Assembly: GCA_964019155.1 (NCBI GenBank)
Contig: OZ025244.1
Coordinates: 18,522,140-18,586,139, forward strand
Origin: Osedax fenrisi
Taxonomy: Eukaryota > Annelida > Polychaeta > Sabellida > Siboglinidae
Reading direction: 5' to 3'
Length of the DNA: 64,000 nt
In this document: piece after piece, positions 20,976-50,500 of the stretch
Layout: every line of letters begins with the position of its first letter
How positions within the stretch are numbered: the stretch's first letter is position 1
Program-made: the position numbers and the translations under genes
Notes under the pieces: model-generated
Told to the model about the DNA's origin: nothing
What the model saw: the letters and a program-made list of their open reading frames with translations, nothing else
Database searches by the model: none

Positions 20976-22598
20976 CTGTATCCGGTACTATTCATGATCT
21001 GTCTACGATCTTTGCTGACGATTATCAGATCGTCGTAGTATCTGTGCAAAAATCTCTTCCGTTCAGCCTCGATATCGGATAACTCCGAGCGTAGATACTT
21101 GTACTGGTGGTAGCGGTGGAGGGAGTGAGGTTTGCACGTCGTGCGGGAGTGATGTGTGCGGGTGCGGGAGTGATGTGCTGGTGCGGGAGTGATGTGTGCG
21201 GGTGCGGGAGTGATGTGTGCGGGTTCGGGAGTGATGTGTGCGGGTTCGGGAGTGATGTGCTGGTGCGGGAGTGATGTGTGCGGGTTCGGGAGTGATGTGC
21301 TGGTGCGGGAGTGATGTGTGCTGGTGCGGGAGTGATGTGTGCGGGTTCGGGAGTGATGTGCTGGTGCGGGAGTGATGTTTGCGCGTGCGGGAGTGATGTG
21401 TGCGGGTTCGGGAGTGATGTGCTGGTGCGGGAGTGATGTGTGCGGATGCGGGAGTGATGTGTGCGGGTGCGGGAGTGATGTGTGCTGGAGCGGGAGTGAT
21501 GTGTGCGGGTGCGGGAGTGATGTGTGCGGATGCGGGAGTGATGTGTGCGGGTGCGGGAGTGATGTGTGCGGATGAGGGAGTGATGTGCGGGTGAGTATGT
21601 GCAGTAAAATTGATGATCATTTTTAAATTCGGTTTCAACATTGTGTATTTAATAGAAATTATGATTTAATTAAGTATCTATTTAGTTTTTTTGTTTTTGT
21701 GAAATATTACGAGAGCAAATTATGTTTTTAAAAATGTATAAAAATGGTATAACTTATGAATTATGAAAATAAACTAATATAGAATGTTGCGCATTAAGTG
21801 TGATGATATGTAATGTTTCTATTATTGAAACTTTGTATGTGGGTACCTATGTGTATGTAGTATATATAAACTATATATTATACATAGTATGTACATAATG
21901 TATATCGTAACACTTTTTATATTTTTGTTTAGGTTTATTGGAAACACATCTGGTATAAAAATAAAAGATATCAAAAATGTACTCGGGGAAAATATAGGTA
22001 AATTATCATTAAATTATATACGTGTGTAGTTTACGTGAACATAATTAAGATACATACATTATATTTTAGAACGCCAGTAATATATATAGTTTATATGAAT
22101 TGTAAAATTAGATTATTTAAAAAATATATTCTTGGTTTTTTTTACAAACTAATTTTATAATTATAGAAAATATTTTGTACAATTATAATTAAACATTTTT
22201 TTATCATATTTATTATATTTTTGAAAAAAATCTTAGGTAACCTTAATATGTTGTTGCAAAATACACAAAAATGAAAAAATAATCAACTAATATAATTTGT
22301 ATAAACTACATAAATTACATATTTCCTACAAATATAATACTTGTACCTTCATTATTTCTATGACAATCTATGAGATCATAGTTCAGAGTATAATAAGTAT
22401 AAGGGGGTGTTTACACTGTAGATAATATCATGTCACGTGTGAATCTGAGAAAATTTGATCATCGCGGATTAGAATCTACGACCAACTTATCATAGTGTCG
22501 TAGAAATATGACGAAATGTACGACGATTTATCGTGTCGTAGATATGTACCGTGTGAACACGCCATAATATCATACATACGCATACACACACGCACACG

Positions 22599-22659
<61 letters not shown>

Positions 22660-23455
22660 TTAACTGTAGAATGAAGCCACGCTATATATATATAATTTAT
22701 ATTCACGAAATATGTAATTGACCTCGTAGCATATATGTTTTCGTGTACTTCAATGTTAAACAATCGGTACGTATACGTTAGTCACCCTACGTACACATTA
22801 TTTATCGTATACATTCTATACATCGTAAAGTCGTGAATAAAGAAAATTATATAAATAGTTCATTCACGTCATCTATTGACCTTTAACTACCCTTTATATA
22901 CCCGATTCTCTCGTATATCTAAATAATTATTTAAACAATATATAAACAATTACGTAAGTATATTTAATTATAGTAGGTGTTAATATTAACTAATAATATT
23001 ATTAATATTTACTATTATATCATAATGTTAATTAGTAACAACCATATATCTAGTAATAATATATCACCTATAAAGTATACTCTAACATTGATGTGCGTAT
23101 ACAACTACTAGTATTACTGATTTTTTATATAGGGGCGCAGCAACAAGGGGGACGGGGGGATATATCCCCCCCCCCCACTTTAAAATCTAGGGGGACCACG
23201 TATGTATTGGTTCCCCCCCACTTTACAATAACATTTATTTTATTGGTTGGTTCCCCCCTACATACAAAATCGTTCCAGCGCCCCTAGTTATATTACACTG
23301 TTATAACACACACAAACACACGCATATAGGACACCTTATACTAGGTGTTACTCAATACCCACCTCTAGTACGTTGAGACGATGCGCTGCTAGAACGCTCG
23401 TCGACTCCTTCCTCTTCTTGTTACCGTTGTTCACTTGCACGAATTTCATACCCAT
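20976..23455 (-). CDS. Unrecognised gene, first two coding exons (partial)
   Basis: Two GC-balanced blocks stand out from AT-rich surroundings on the minus strand. Exon 1 (23,363-23,455) starts ATG and reads MGMKFVQVNNGNKKRKES..., ending LNVLE with donor GAG|GTGGGT. Exon 2 (20,976-21,103) follows acceptor CCACCAG|TAC and reads YKYLRSELSDIEAERKRFL... with donor CAG|GTTCAC. Phases agree (0, then 2). The product is basic at the N-terminus and helical, probably coiled-coil, in exon 2. I do not recognise the family. Further exons should lie at lower coordinates; a 7 nt candidate is at 19,151-19,157. The acceptor of exon 2 is preceded by a long C/A-rich (sense strand) minisatellite, as in TTLL9. 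Confidence 0.5.
21107..21590 (-). repeat. Minisatellite directly upstream of an exon
   Basis: About 20 units of 18-24 bp based on GTGCGGGAGTGATGTGTGCG (plus strand), i.e. C/A-rich on the sense strand of the gene above. The array ends within a few bases of the 3' splice site at 21,104. Frames read through it only because the unit lacks stops; I do not treat it as protein. Confidence 0.85.
21600..22400. other. AT-rich intron-like DNA, nothing recognised
   Basis: Between the minisatellite and the 22.4 kb MITE there is only AT-rich sequence with short (TA) runs. It lies inside the presumed first intron of the 21-23 kb gene. Confidence 0.4.
22405..22563. mobile_element. MITE with GGGTGTTTACAC / GTGTGAACACGCC ends
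   Basis: A 159 bp block has imperfect terminal inverted repeats, GGGTGTTTACAC at the left and GTGTGAACACGCC at the right. The inside holds diverged repeats of TACGACxxxTTATCGTG type. No coding capacity. I did not find a convincing target duplication. hAT-like ends are possible but unproven. Confidence 0.45.
23131..23288. mobile_element. Short MITE with TAGGGGCGC ends
   Basis: TAGGGGCGC at the left and GCGCCCCTA at the right enclose about 155 bp that include a run of 12-13 C and repeated TGGTTCCCCCC blocks. Ends of the AGGGGCG type resemble hAT-derived MITEs. The flanks (TTATAT on both sides, offset by 2 nt) suggest but do not prove a target duplication. Confidence 0.5.
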
Positions 23456-24095
23456 TGTCGTCAATGTAGTAGTGAACGCTAAATCTAATAACTAATATAT
23501 AGTATCTAGTATATATAGAGTAAGATACTAATTAAATATAATGTATATCGTATAAATATATTACAACTAGTGAATTAAAAATATTAAATAAGATAGCAAT
23601 ACGTGTTACTATGGAAATAATATTCAATATTTATACTATTCTCGGAGTTAGTGTAAATTCTTTGAAAATTAAAACTCTAATTAATATATTTAAAATATAT
23701 ATATTATTATTCCTCATAAATGTATGAGTTTAAGTATGACCTAGAGTTTATTTATCTGATATATTAGATACAGTTTAAATACTACTTAATTAAGTTGTAA
23801 TATTCATAGGTATGGCATCAATAATGCATGCATTCCTAATAATTAAAAATAACATAAATATTTAACTATACAATTTAGTCGTATGCAATAATCACAAGTT
23901 TTGTTTATTTTATAATAAATTCGTTATATTGATTGTTACGATACAGAATGAAAGCTGAGTTTTTGAAATAACATATCATATATCGTACACACACACACGC
24001 ATATACACACTCACACACACACACACACACACACTTATACTGAGTTGAAAACTGGAATATTATGTATCCACCGACAACTAAATATGACTCTATTC
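23456..24095. other. AT-rich spacer with (CA)n
   Basis: No gene seen. A (CA)n tract lies at about 23,988-24,032. The 5' flank of the exon at 23,363-23,455 falls here, but no clear TATA or initiator can be argued. Confidence 0.35.
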
Positions 24096-25341
24096 TTAAT
24101 AAATTATCCCACATAGCTCATCGCGCAGTAACGTGAGGAGCGCGTCCTGCAATATATAAGGTGTTAGTCTAGCAATCAGCTGAGTGTACAAATATATTGC
24201 ATGCAATAATAGGAATGAAGCGAATAACCCAATCGTCGTCGCAAATTTCACAACTCGAATACTATTGAAAAAAGTAGAATAATACCCAACATAATAAAAG
24301 TTCGAGAAACTTTTGAAAACGCATTTATTTAATCTAAACTCTAGATTCACCTACATGGACGACGTTTCATTGGACGTCCACTTTCTTCATAAGTACAGTT
24401 TACAGTCATAAAACCGAAACATGTAACCGGTTGTAGGTAATTTTCTATGCTGAGACGACATATACAGTTATCATCTGAATATAAGAACATATATAGGGGA
24501 GAGTACTCTAATACCGATACCCTAACAATAAATCGCCATAACTTTATTATTTCTCAATTAAATATTCCCAAATTTTATATATATAAGTATTAAGTAGATA
24601 TATACATATAATATATATTTTAAATTTAAATTTAGTTTGTTTAACTTTGAGATAACAGGGGTGTCGATATTAGATGCAATTAGGGTGAAAATGTATGAAA
24701 ATATATGTTGTTTAGATACAAATTTATAACTTTGTAACAAATTATGAAAAATAAAAAAAAATCGGCACATTGTAAAGTATAATTAGATATATAAGATTTA
24801 TTTTAAATATTTAAAATACCTACATTTTGAAATGATTGAGAATCTATATTGTACTTCAAAAATTTCATAAATTTAGTTGTTTGAGTTGTAACGAAAAAAT
24901 CAGTTTTTTGTTAATAATTAAAAAAATATAAATATTAAAAAAATTATACTTATACTGAATTAGAATTATATTGATTAGAATTTCATACATTAATTATTTT
25001 TTGATTGTAATATTATTTTAGGATATATCTTACCTTACATTACCATGTCGATCTTGCTCGGCAGAAGGATATCCTAGGGTGTCGATATTACGTGCATGTC
25101 GATATTAGAGCACTCTCCACTAGATGGGTATATATTGTAACAAAATAACAAATATTCGAAAGCTGGAAATGTACGCGTTATTGAGTCTGTAAAACTCTTA
25201 TAAACGCAGCCATTGGTAAAACCGGAATGTTCTTTAATTAGTGTATGCACTTTCCAGTATTAAAATTATGAAACCGAGCATTACGATAGCTACGCTTACA
25301 ATGGGTGTTATCAAACCGCAATAATCTCCTGTTATACTCAT
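24096..25341 (-). CDS. Predicted small two-pass membrane protein (three exons)
   Basis: Three minus-strand blocks join with agreeing phases into 126 codons plus stop. Exon 1 25,251-25,341: ATG, then a hydrophobic segment (GLITPIVSVAIVMLGFIILI), donor A|GTGCAT. Exon 2 24,351-24,474: acceptor TATATTCAG|AT, about 40 residues with five Cys (NCICRL, TCFGF, VNCTYEE, RRPC), donor AG|GTGAAT. Exon 3 24,096-24,261: acceptor TTTTTTCAATAG|T, a second hydrophobic segment (FATTIGLFASFLLLHAIYLY), a short tail and a stop. Two membrane spans around a Cys-rich loop recall auxiliary channel subunits of the KCNMB or TipE kind, but the loop is much shorter and I claim no homology. Intron 1 holds a MITE. This is an inference from splice logic; it could be chance. 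Confidence 0.38.
24496..25122. mobile_element. MITE with GGAGAGT-CTCTAATA ends and TA flanks
   Basis: GGGGAGAGTACTCTAATA at the left end matches the complement of the right end (TATTAGAGCACTCTCCAC) with two differences. TA is found on both outer sides, consistent with a Tc1/mariner-type TA target. The TGTCGATATTA motif recurs three times inside. The element is about 627 bp with no coding capacity. It lies in intron 1 of the predicted membrane-protein gene. Confidence 0.65.
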
Positions 25342-25491
25342 AATGTGAGCGATGTATTGAAAGTGGAAATTTTCTATGTAAATCGAATAGTAGGTACGAG
25401 ATGAATTCCGTAACAATAGGGACAAAATTCCTACATCACCAGGGAAATATTTTATATATTACCTAACCTTACCAGGTCGAGTTTGCTCGGC

Positions 25492-25493
<2 letters not shown>

Positions 25494-25536
<43 letters not shown>

Positions 25537-25829
25537 AGCTAAATAGTTTCAAATACACTAATATATAACCTATATATATAACCTATATAACTTAAGTTAT
25601 TCTATAATTACAGACTAACAAACCTAGTTTCATTCTAAGATGATATATCAACGATAATAATATCTCGACTAGATAATCTCATAGGTCTAAATACTTAATA
25701 TCAGAAAAGAATAAGTAAACTACGTATTCACCTATCACCATCCAGTAGTATACTGCTTATAAGTAGCAATTATAGTATGTAATCATAACTCGGTAATCCA
25801 TTTTGCTTACTTTGATTATTTCGGGATTG
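25494..25829. other. (AT)n microsatellite and AT-rich spacer
   Basis: A clean (AT)n run at about 25,496-25,532 followed by AT-rich DNA with no recognisable feature up to the 3' end of the next LINE. Confidence 0.4.
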
Positions 25830-26415
25830 TTGTTTCCCGGACAGTAAAAGTTCTCCAAACATCACAGTTCATCATAGCTACTTTCATCTCGCTCGCCGGT
25901 ATACCAGTTTCGCGCTCGAGATTCCTGATGTAGCTTTCTGGTGGCCTTCCCCATCTTCTAGTTCCATGAGTAGGTTCCCAAAGAACTATATCCGAAACAA
26001 CTTCATCATCTCTACGTAGGCAATGTCCAGCAAACTTTAAGAATCGACGTCTAATCTTTGTAGATATTTTTCTATAGCCCCATATAGTACTTCGTTAGTA
26101 ACTTTCTGAGACCAATGTTAATATCATTCGTAGAATTCGAGTGTATGTGACATCAAGTTGTTTGAGTAGTATTTTTGTTAGGGTCCAAGTCTCACATCCG
26201 TACAGCAGAACCGATTCAACTGTGGTGTGCATGAGCATAAGTTTCATTTTCCTACTAAGAGTTTATTTCCAGATATTCCTCATTTGATGTCTTGTTCTCC
26301 AATCAAGCACTTTTCTGATTTTTAAATCTTTTGCACTGCTGTCTATCCATGCCCCTATGTACTTGAATTCTTCAACCTTTTTCAGATTTGACCCATCTAT
26401 AGCTTTTATTTCAAA

Positions 26416-27307
26416 CTATTGATTGGTATTGTAGTTCATGTATTTCGTTTTACCTGTATTCATGCTTAGTCCTACTCGTTTTGCTGATTTTTCGACTCGA
26501 GTGAGCATCTCTTGGGCTTCTTTGATACCTTCACTTACATATGCAATATCATCTGCGAAGTCCATATCTGTAACAGTGATAGGTGGTACTCTTCTGCTTT
26601 TTCTTTTACTTAGTTGGAAACCTAGTTTATCTTCTCTTCCTTGTAAAGCTGTTCTCATAACAAAATCGATAACTATGGCAAAAAGGTATGGAGCTAACGT
26701 ATCTCCTTGTGAGACACCAGCTAGAATATTGAAAGTTTCCGTTTCTCCATTAGGTGTAATGACCTTAGCAGTAGTATCTTCATACATTATGCGAATAGCC
26801 GTCACCAACTCCTCCGGTATCCCATGAGCTTTCAGTATCGCAAGTATGCTCCCTATATGTATAGTATCAAAGGCTTTCTTGAATTCGATGAATATCAGGA
26901 TTGCTTCTATATTCTTATCTTTGATTCCCTCAATCATTTGTGAGTGCTAATATTTGACTGGTTATCGTTCTGCCACTTCTGAAACCATTTTGATTTTTCC
27001 TTAGATGACAATCTAGATGAGGCCTAATACTGTTCAGTATCATACGATTATAAGTTTTCGCTACTAATGAAGTAATACTTATACCACGATAATTACTACA
27101 TAGTCTAAGATCTCCTTTCTTGGGTATTGGAATTATATTCAAAATTGACAATTGTTTTGGCTTAATTTTATCTAATAGTGATTTATTACAGAAGTAGAGG
27201 ATAATGTCATCTATATTACATCGTTTTAATACTTCTGACCGTATTTCATCAACACCACAGCTTTTACCATCTTTGATTACCTCTGTTTCCAACTTGTACT
27301 CATACAT
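26416..27307 (-). pseudogene. LINE reverse transcriptase fragments
   Basis: Two overlapping frames (26,930-27,307 and 26,416-26,937) carry RT motifs 0 to C in order. A one-base shift near 26,935 separates NQNGFRSGRT from the motif A segment. FADD is present at motif C, but motif A has Glu at the catalytic position. Confidence 0.82.
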
Positions 27308-28261
27308 TTCAAAAGCTCCAGGCTTTATCTCTAGCGATTGTATAACTTGTATTATTGTTTCATTTTCGTCTTCAATATTTGATGGTTTGCCTAATAAATC
27401 CTAAAATTGTTTGTACCAAGTTTGTAGACGATCTTTTTGGTTCTTTCCTTTTATCATTCCTTTTTGAGTTGTTTTTCTACCAGTCATTTCATTTATTAAT
27501 TCCCAGCTTAATAGGTACTCATGTTGAGAGCAGCGTTCTAAATTTGTTTGATCTCTTCTTCTATGGTGTCAACTGCAATATTTGTATATGTTGTATATAG
27601 TTTATTGCACGATTCGGTATTGCTATGTTGATTAGTCTCATTTGAATTGTCTTCATACTCTCTATTTGCTATACGAGTGTCTTCTCTAGCTCTAGAAAAA
27701 GTATTATCAGTGGATTAACATATTTTAACTAGTTCTCTTGTAACTTCAGCATTTATATCTATGAATCGTTCATATGTGTCTGAAATATCTTCATCGCCTT
27801 GCAAGATAAATCGATTTTTTATTTCAAATGCTTATTTCTCCTGAAGGGACGTGTCAGGTTTAAATAAAGGCCAGTTACAACAGAGTTTTCTTGGTAATGT
27901 ATTCCTATTCGATCGCTAACTTAGTCTTACTTTAGATGATATGGTTCGATTATCTGAATCAATGCTAGAAAAAGTACTGTATGCTTCCACATTTGTGATG
28001 CTGTTTCTCCATTTTTTTCTCATTAAGATATATTCAAGCTGATATTTCCTGCAGCACGGATCCATATATGTCCAAAGTGTATTCAAATTCTTTTGAAAAC
28101 ATGCATGTTTTTGTTATTACTAATTGTTTTTCATTTATAATATCTATTAATAATACACCATTTTTATTTGTTTCTTGATGATATGTAAAATTCCCGTAAT
28201 CTTTCCCTATCCTTGCATTAAAATCTCCATTAATTATTAAGACATTGTGATTTGGTATAGT

Positions 28262-28663
28262 TTATATAGCTCTTCTAATTGCATCGTAGAATTTATTTAA
28301 AACTTCATCTTCGCTAGAATTTGTAGGTGAATATATGATTATAATAGGTGTTGCAGGATGTCCATGGAATGTGCTTATCAATATTCTCTCAGAGTGTGAT
28401 ATAACTTCGCATAGTGAGTTTATTGATCTTTTGTTTAACATTATACCAATTCCTCCTGTTGATGCACATTGATAAGTTTTCCATGCTGATGTTGTTATAA
28501 GTGTGCTATTTCCAATATTATTATACTTAACTTTCATTCTCTCAACAGTTTCATCATGCATAATTCGATGTTCCTGTATACTAAGAATATCTAGATCATG
28601 GCTTTGTAAATTATACTTGAGTTCTAGTTGTTTATGTTCTTCTCGAATTGTTCTAACGTTCAT
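28262..28663 (-). pseudogene. LINE endonuclease fragment
   Basis: A 133-residue frame with the N-terminal half of the APE endonuclease: MNVRTIRE start, DILSIQEHRI (catalytic Glu), SAWKTYQCASTGGIGI and IIIYSPTN. It ends at a stop just before the GDFNA motif, which survives in another frame (INGDFNARIG near 28,220). Confidence 0.8.
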
Positions 28664-29215
28664 AGTCGATACAATGATTTCTCGTTTGCATCTTAATAGT
28701 TTGGCCTTATTACCTACACATTTATCAAGATCTATCCTTCCTTGCGGAGTAGGTCCATCATATTTCTCCTTAGAGATCGTTTCGGTTATAGGGAAGGTTA
28801 TATTAGGGACTTTAAAGGCAAGTGTTGTTTGATGTACTTGTCATGTCTTTCATTTGCTAATACTGCTATGGGCGTAACTATAGCGGTGCGTTTGAATTCA
28901 GAGTTGCACTGACCTAAAGAGGTCTTACTACAAGGCAGCAGAAAGATTTTGAATCAAAGTTAACTTCTCCTAGATCCCCTACAATTTAGCCTGTATACTA
29001 AGTAAACAGTTTACCGGCGTATTCCACTTGGAGGCATTGAAATAATTTGTACTTGTATAACCATAAAACCATCAGGAAAGGACTTACACGCTCGGCCTTC
29101 CTTTTCGCTTTTTATGGCTAGGTGGTGGATGTAGCTAGAGGGATACTAACTACAACACTATAGTCTACAAACCATGTGCATAATGCACTATACCACAAAT
29201 TGGTGATAGAAAAAC

Positions 29216-32200
29216 ATTGGAAAAAAAACTGTATATTATATAACATTTTTATTAGTGAGGTATCACAATATGTTATCTATTCATAACCGGTAAGTATTCG
29301 AACAAACGAGGATTAATAAAATATTAATAAATCATACCAGTCTGAAATACATACCAAAATATCATACATACCTTTGTAACTAAATTAAGAAATATATTCT
29401 ATTCACAACAGAAATATTCATAAATAACATATACACACCAAAGATACTACGAAGTACGAAGTCCTTCGGACTATCTTTGTACACGCTTTAAAGTGATAGT
29501 AAAGAAATAGATGCAGAGTTCCTCGCATTTAAATCTATAGTCAAGAAACTCTTCCCATAGGATCACGTATATATCTATGACAAACGTAAAAACCGTATAC
29601 GATCATATAAGATAAGATAGCACAGTTATATTTATATCTTAAGATAGCAAACCATCGCGATATAATATCGGCATCTTCGAGAAAAGTAAGGTACACTTAA
29701 AATTATCAATGAACTAGAAAAAGCATAATATGGAGTATTAAAGATATATTAAAGAAATAATAAGTGCTATCGGAAACAAAAAGTCCACTATTTGGAAAAC
29801 TTTAAATGACAATATGGTAACTAAAACTACAATAGAATAAACTAAAACATCTATTCGAGAGGATTTAAACTATGTATAAAATACATATCGGCAAGCCAGC
29901 TAACATTTCCAAAGAAGAACAAAATCAACTTATTATTGATGACCTGAACATCAACAAAATATATTCAATAAATAAACTTTTTAAATAAGTAAAAACATTG
30001 AAAAAGTTAAAATATGTAGACGTAATGAGAAGTACCAGTTGATGTATGAAAAGTACAGGAATGTCACCTTATACTATATTTCTCTTTACGATTTTCTTTG
30101 CTAACTAACTAAACACATGTATATTTACATATAATATGTATACACTTAACTACTACTACAAAGATCTTAAATTTCCACTTTCAGATCGTAGTCGACTCTA
30201 AAATATTGTATATATATATATATATATCTATATGTACCAATACATATAGATATACAATAATACAGGTATAAATAGATCAAAATCAAGATAAATTATCACT
30301 GTCCAATGTAGTCTAGTAAGAATAACATCCAGAAAACTTCCAGTTAACCTACTCTTCTAATTATTGACTTCTTAAAATATGTTGTCTCGATTCATCGTGT
30401 GAAAATAAAGGATAGGTAATGTTTACATATGGCATAACCTATTCTATTGTAAATGCCGTTATTAGTTGCTACATTAGAATACACACCATATGATCTCTGA
30501 TATAATCCAGGAACTAGATGAAGTTTATAATATAACAATATGTCTCTAATGTTCCATAAATGCCGTTCTCATATTAAGGTATCAATAGTTTAACAAGAGT
30601 CAATCATTATTATATACACAAATATATAAGATCACTATATATAGTATTGTAAACATTATTGTAATGATCCAGGCTTGAACCCGTATTAAGGTGAAACTGT
30701 TGTCTCATAATAGTATTGCTCACTCAGAAAATAAATTAGATATATCTTTACAAAAATAGGATGATTTTTTTTTTGATCGATTATGTTATGGCATTTACTT
30801 GGTCATTCAAAATTCTCAAAAAAAAATGACCAAAAAACACATACTATTTTCTATATAAATATCGTGTTTGATGTCGCTAATTTTTATAATTTATTTATCT
30901 CTATAATTTTGTAGTATAATCGAGAATTATTTTTTTAAATTACTAACAATTATCAATAATACAAATCAATGTCTTATGTTATAAATATAAAATATTTGTT
31001 TGAAAATAAATAAATATGTAAAAATCTAATCGCCTTGTCTATACTCGTTAAACTATTTTCAAAAACTTGTTATTCAATTTACTTAGAAATTTAAATTATT
31101 AGCTGATAATATATCATACGGGTGGAAGGAACCATGGCCGTTATATGTATGTACATAATTAATTTAACGATATGAAATATCTTATTTACTTTAGATAATT
31201 TTTAATTTAGATAATAATATAATAAGATAATAAGTGCAAGACGCAATATAATCTTTTATATTTATTTAAATAATCCGTAGTATACTTAAATTTAACTTTT
31301 TTAATTCGTAACAAATATTCACCTTAGGGATGACAAATATAATACATGCATGGGGAAAAAATAATTCTGTCATTTTTTATTACAATTTTAAATATTATCT
31401 TTTCAATAGTACATTATGATATGTTTACGTTAAATAAACTCATAGAAGAAGGATTTCAACACAACTTTCAGAAGTTAATAGTTATACTCATAGTTACATA
31501 CATATCCTGACAGAGAATACACGTGCTTAATCATATATATACTTATTATCGGTGCACCATCCTGTCGTGCCCATCACATCATAATAGCTTATCATATAGA
31601 TTCATTAGTCTATTAATAGCATTCAACGGCAACTAGTGATCTATAGTTAGTCGATATACGTACATTATTAAATATAGTTAAATAAAAGGTCCACTATATC
31701 TAGTGCATACACCGTATTGTACACTTGAAGAGGTGGCGGACTAGGGTTGACCAATCGCAACTACCGTAGCTATCTCCTTAATGTTACATATAATCTTAGG
31801 ACAATTTAGTTTATCATAACAACTGGCTCCCCCTGTTATATAAGTTCCGATGTATCAATTAGCATGGAATAGATAGGCTTAATCCTAACAGCCTTATCTG
31901 AAGTTATACTTGATATGTCATTGATCACTTGATTATTTATCCTGGATGCGCGTAATTATGTGTACCTTAATCAAAACTAATTTATTAACACCATAATTAA
32001 AACTACAAATTATTATTATTATCATTAGTATTAGTGTTGTTGGTGATAAATTAGTAGTAAATAATAATTATTGATATTTATTTATTGATAATAAAAATAA
32101 AAATAGTTAAATTATCATTATTAATTAATTTATAATAATAATTTTGCATTTAGTTTAATTTAAAAATTAATATTTTTATTAAAAACTATACATATATATA

Positions 32201-32392
32201 TAACTATACATATATGTATACATTAAAATAATAAATAATATCACAATATTCATATAATAAAATATTAAGTAATTTAATAGAATAATATAAATATATAAAT
32301 AATACATCGACAGTCAACGAATAATGGATACAAATAATACATAATATTCTAGAACAATCTATAATTAATATGGAAACAAGAGGTATATATTG
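29216..32392. other. AT-rich intergenic DNA between LINE and TTLL9 3' end
   Basis: No open frame with protein character. Visible items are an imperfect hairpin at about 29,440-29,485 (CAAAGATA...TATCTTTG around a GAAGTCCTTCGG core), a decayed SINE at 30,420-30,720, and a less AT-rich patch at 31,720-31,860 (GAAGAGGTGGCGGACTAGGG...) that I cannot identify. The remainder looks like neutral AT-rich DNA. Confidence 0.35.
30425..30720 (-). mobile_element. SINE family A, diverged copy
   Basis: The minus strand shows a pol III B-box-like GGGTTCAAGCCTGG near the 5' end (30,670-30,690), an AAGTGATCTTATAT-type block, and the diverged remains of the family core. It matches the better copies at 36,680-36,935 and 54,462-54,685 block by block, but with many changes. 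Confidence 0.55.
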
Positions 32393-49739
<17,347 letters not shown>

Positions 49740-49850
49740 GTCGCCTGTATCACTGTGTGTGGCACACGTGGTGTATTGTATACGTATGTATAGTAACACT
49801 GCTTCTATAATATTATATCCGGTAATATTACCCTGGCATTGCCTAAATCC

Positions 49851-49881
49851 ATAGAGCTAGAGAGAAACTTTCTCTCTAGCT
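49851..49881. repeat. Hairpin (family H1) flanked by 10 bp direct repeats
   Basis: ATAGAGCTAGAGAGAAA pairs with TTTCTCTCTAG and neighbouring bases. TGCCTAAATC lies on both sides (about 49,840-49,849 and 49,885-49,894), as a target duplication would. It lies just upstream of TTLL9 exon 1. Confidence 0.7.
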
Positions 49882-49896
49882 TGGTGCCTAAATCTG

Positions 49897-50500
<604 letters not shown>

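Larger units (their letters stand above)
25830..29215 (-). mobile_element. RTE/Proto2-like LINE, nearly full length, broken
   Basis: The minus strand gives the whole order of the family. The 5' leader lies at about 28,680-29,215. Endonuclease starts MNVRTIRE at 28,663 (TGGIGIMLN). RT pieces lie at 26,930-27,307 (SNYRGISIT, KNQNGFRSGRT) and 26,416-26,937 (GVSQGDTLAPYLF and MDFADDIAYV). A C-terminal WGRPP-type block lies near 25,940. Many frameshifts and stops separate the pieces. Motif A reads IFIEFKKAFD, with Glu in place of the expected catalytic Asp. It is a relative of the 14.3 kb element; the two differ at nearly every position outside motifs, so they are separate subfamilies. Confidence 0.82.

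Noticed and set aside
21063..21641. 192-residue His/Pro/Ala/Thr-rich minus-strand frame over the minisatellite, and its plus-strand shadow
   Set aside because: Composition follows the repeat unit; the adjacent true exon uses a different frame with splice sites.
31130..31175. ATG in an excellent context (ACCATGGCC)
   Set aside because: Opens only about 13 codons before a stop and shows no splice donor of note.
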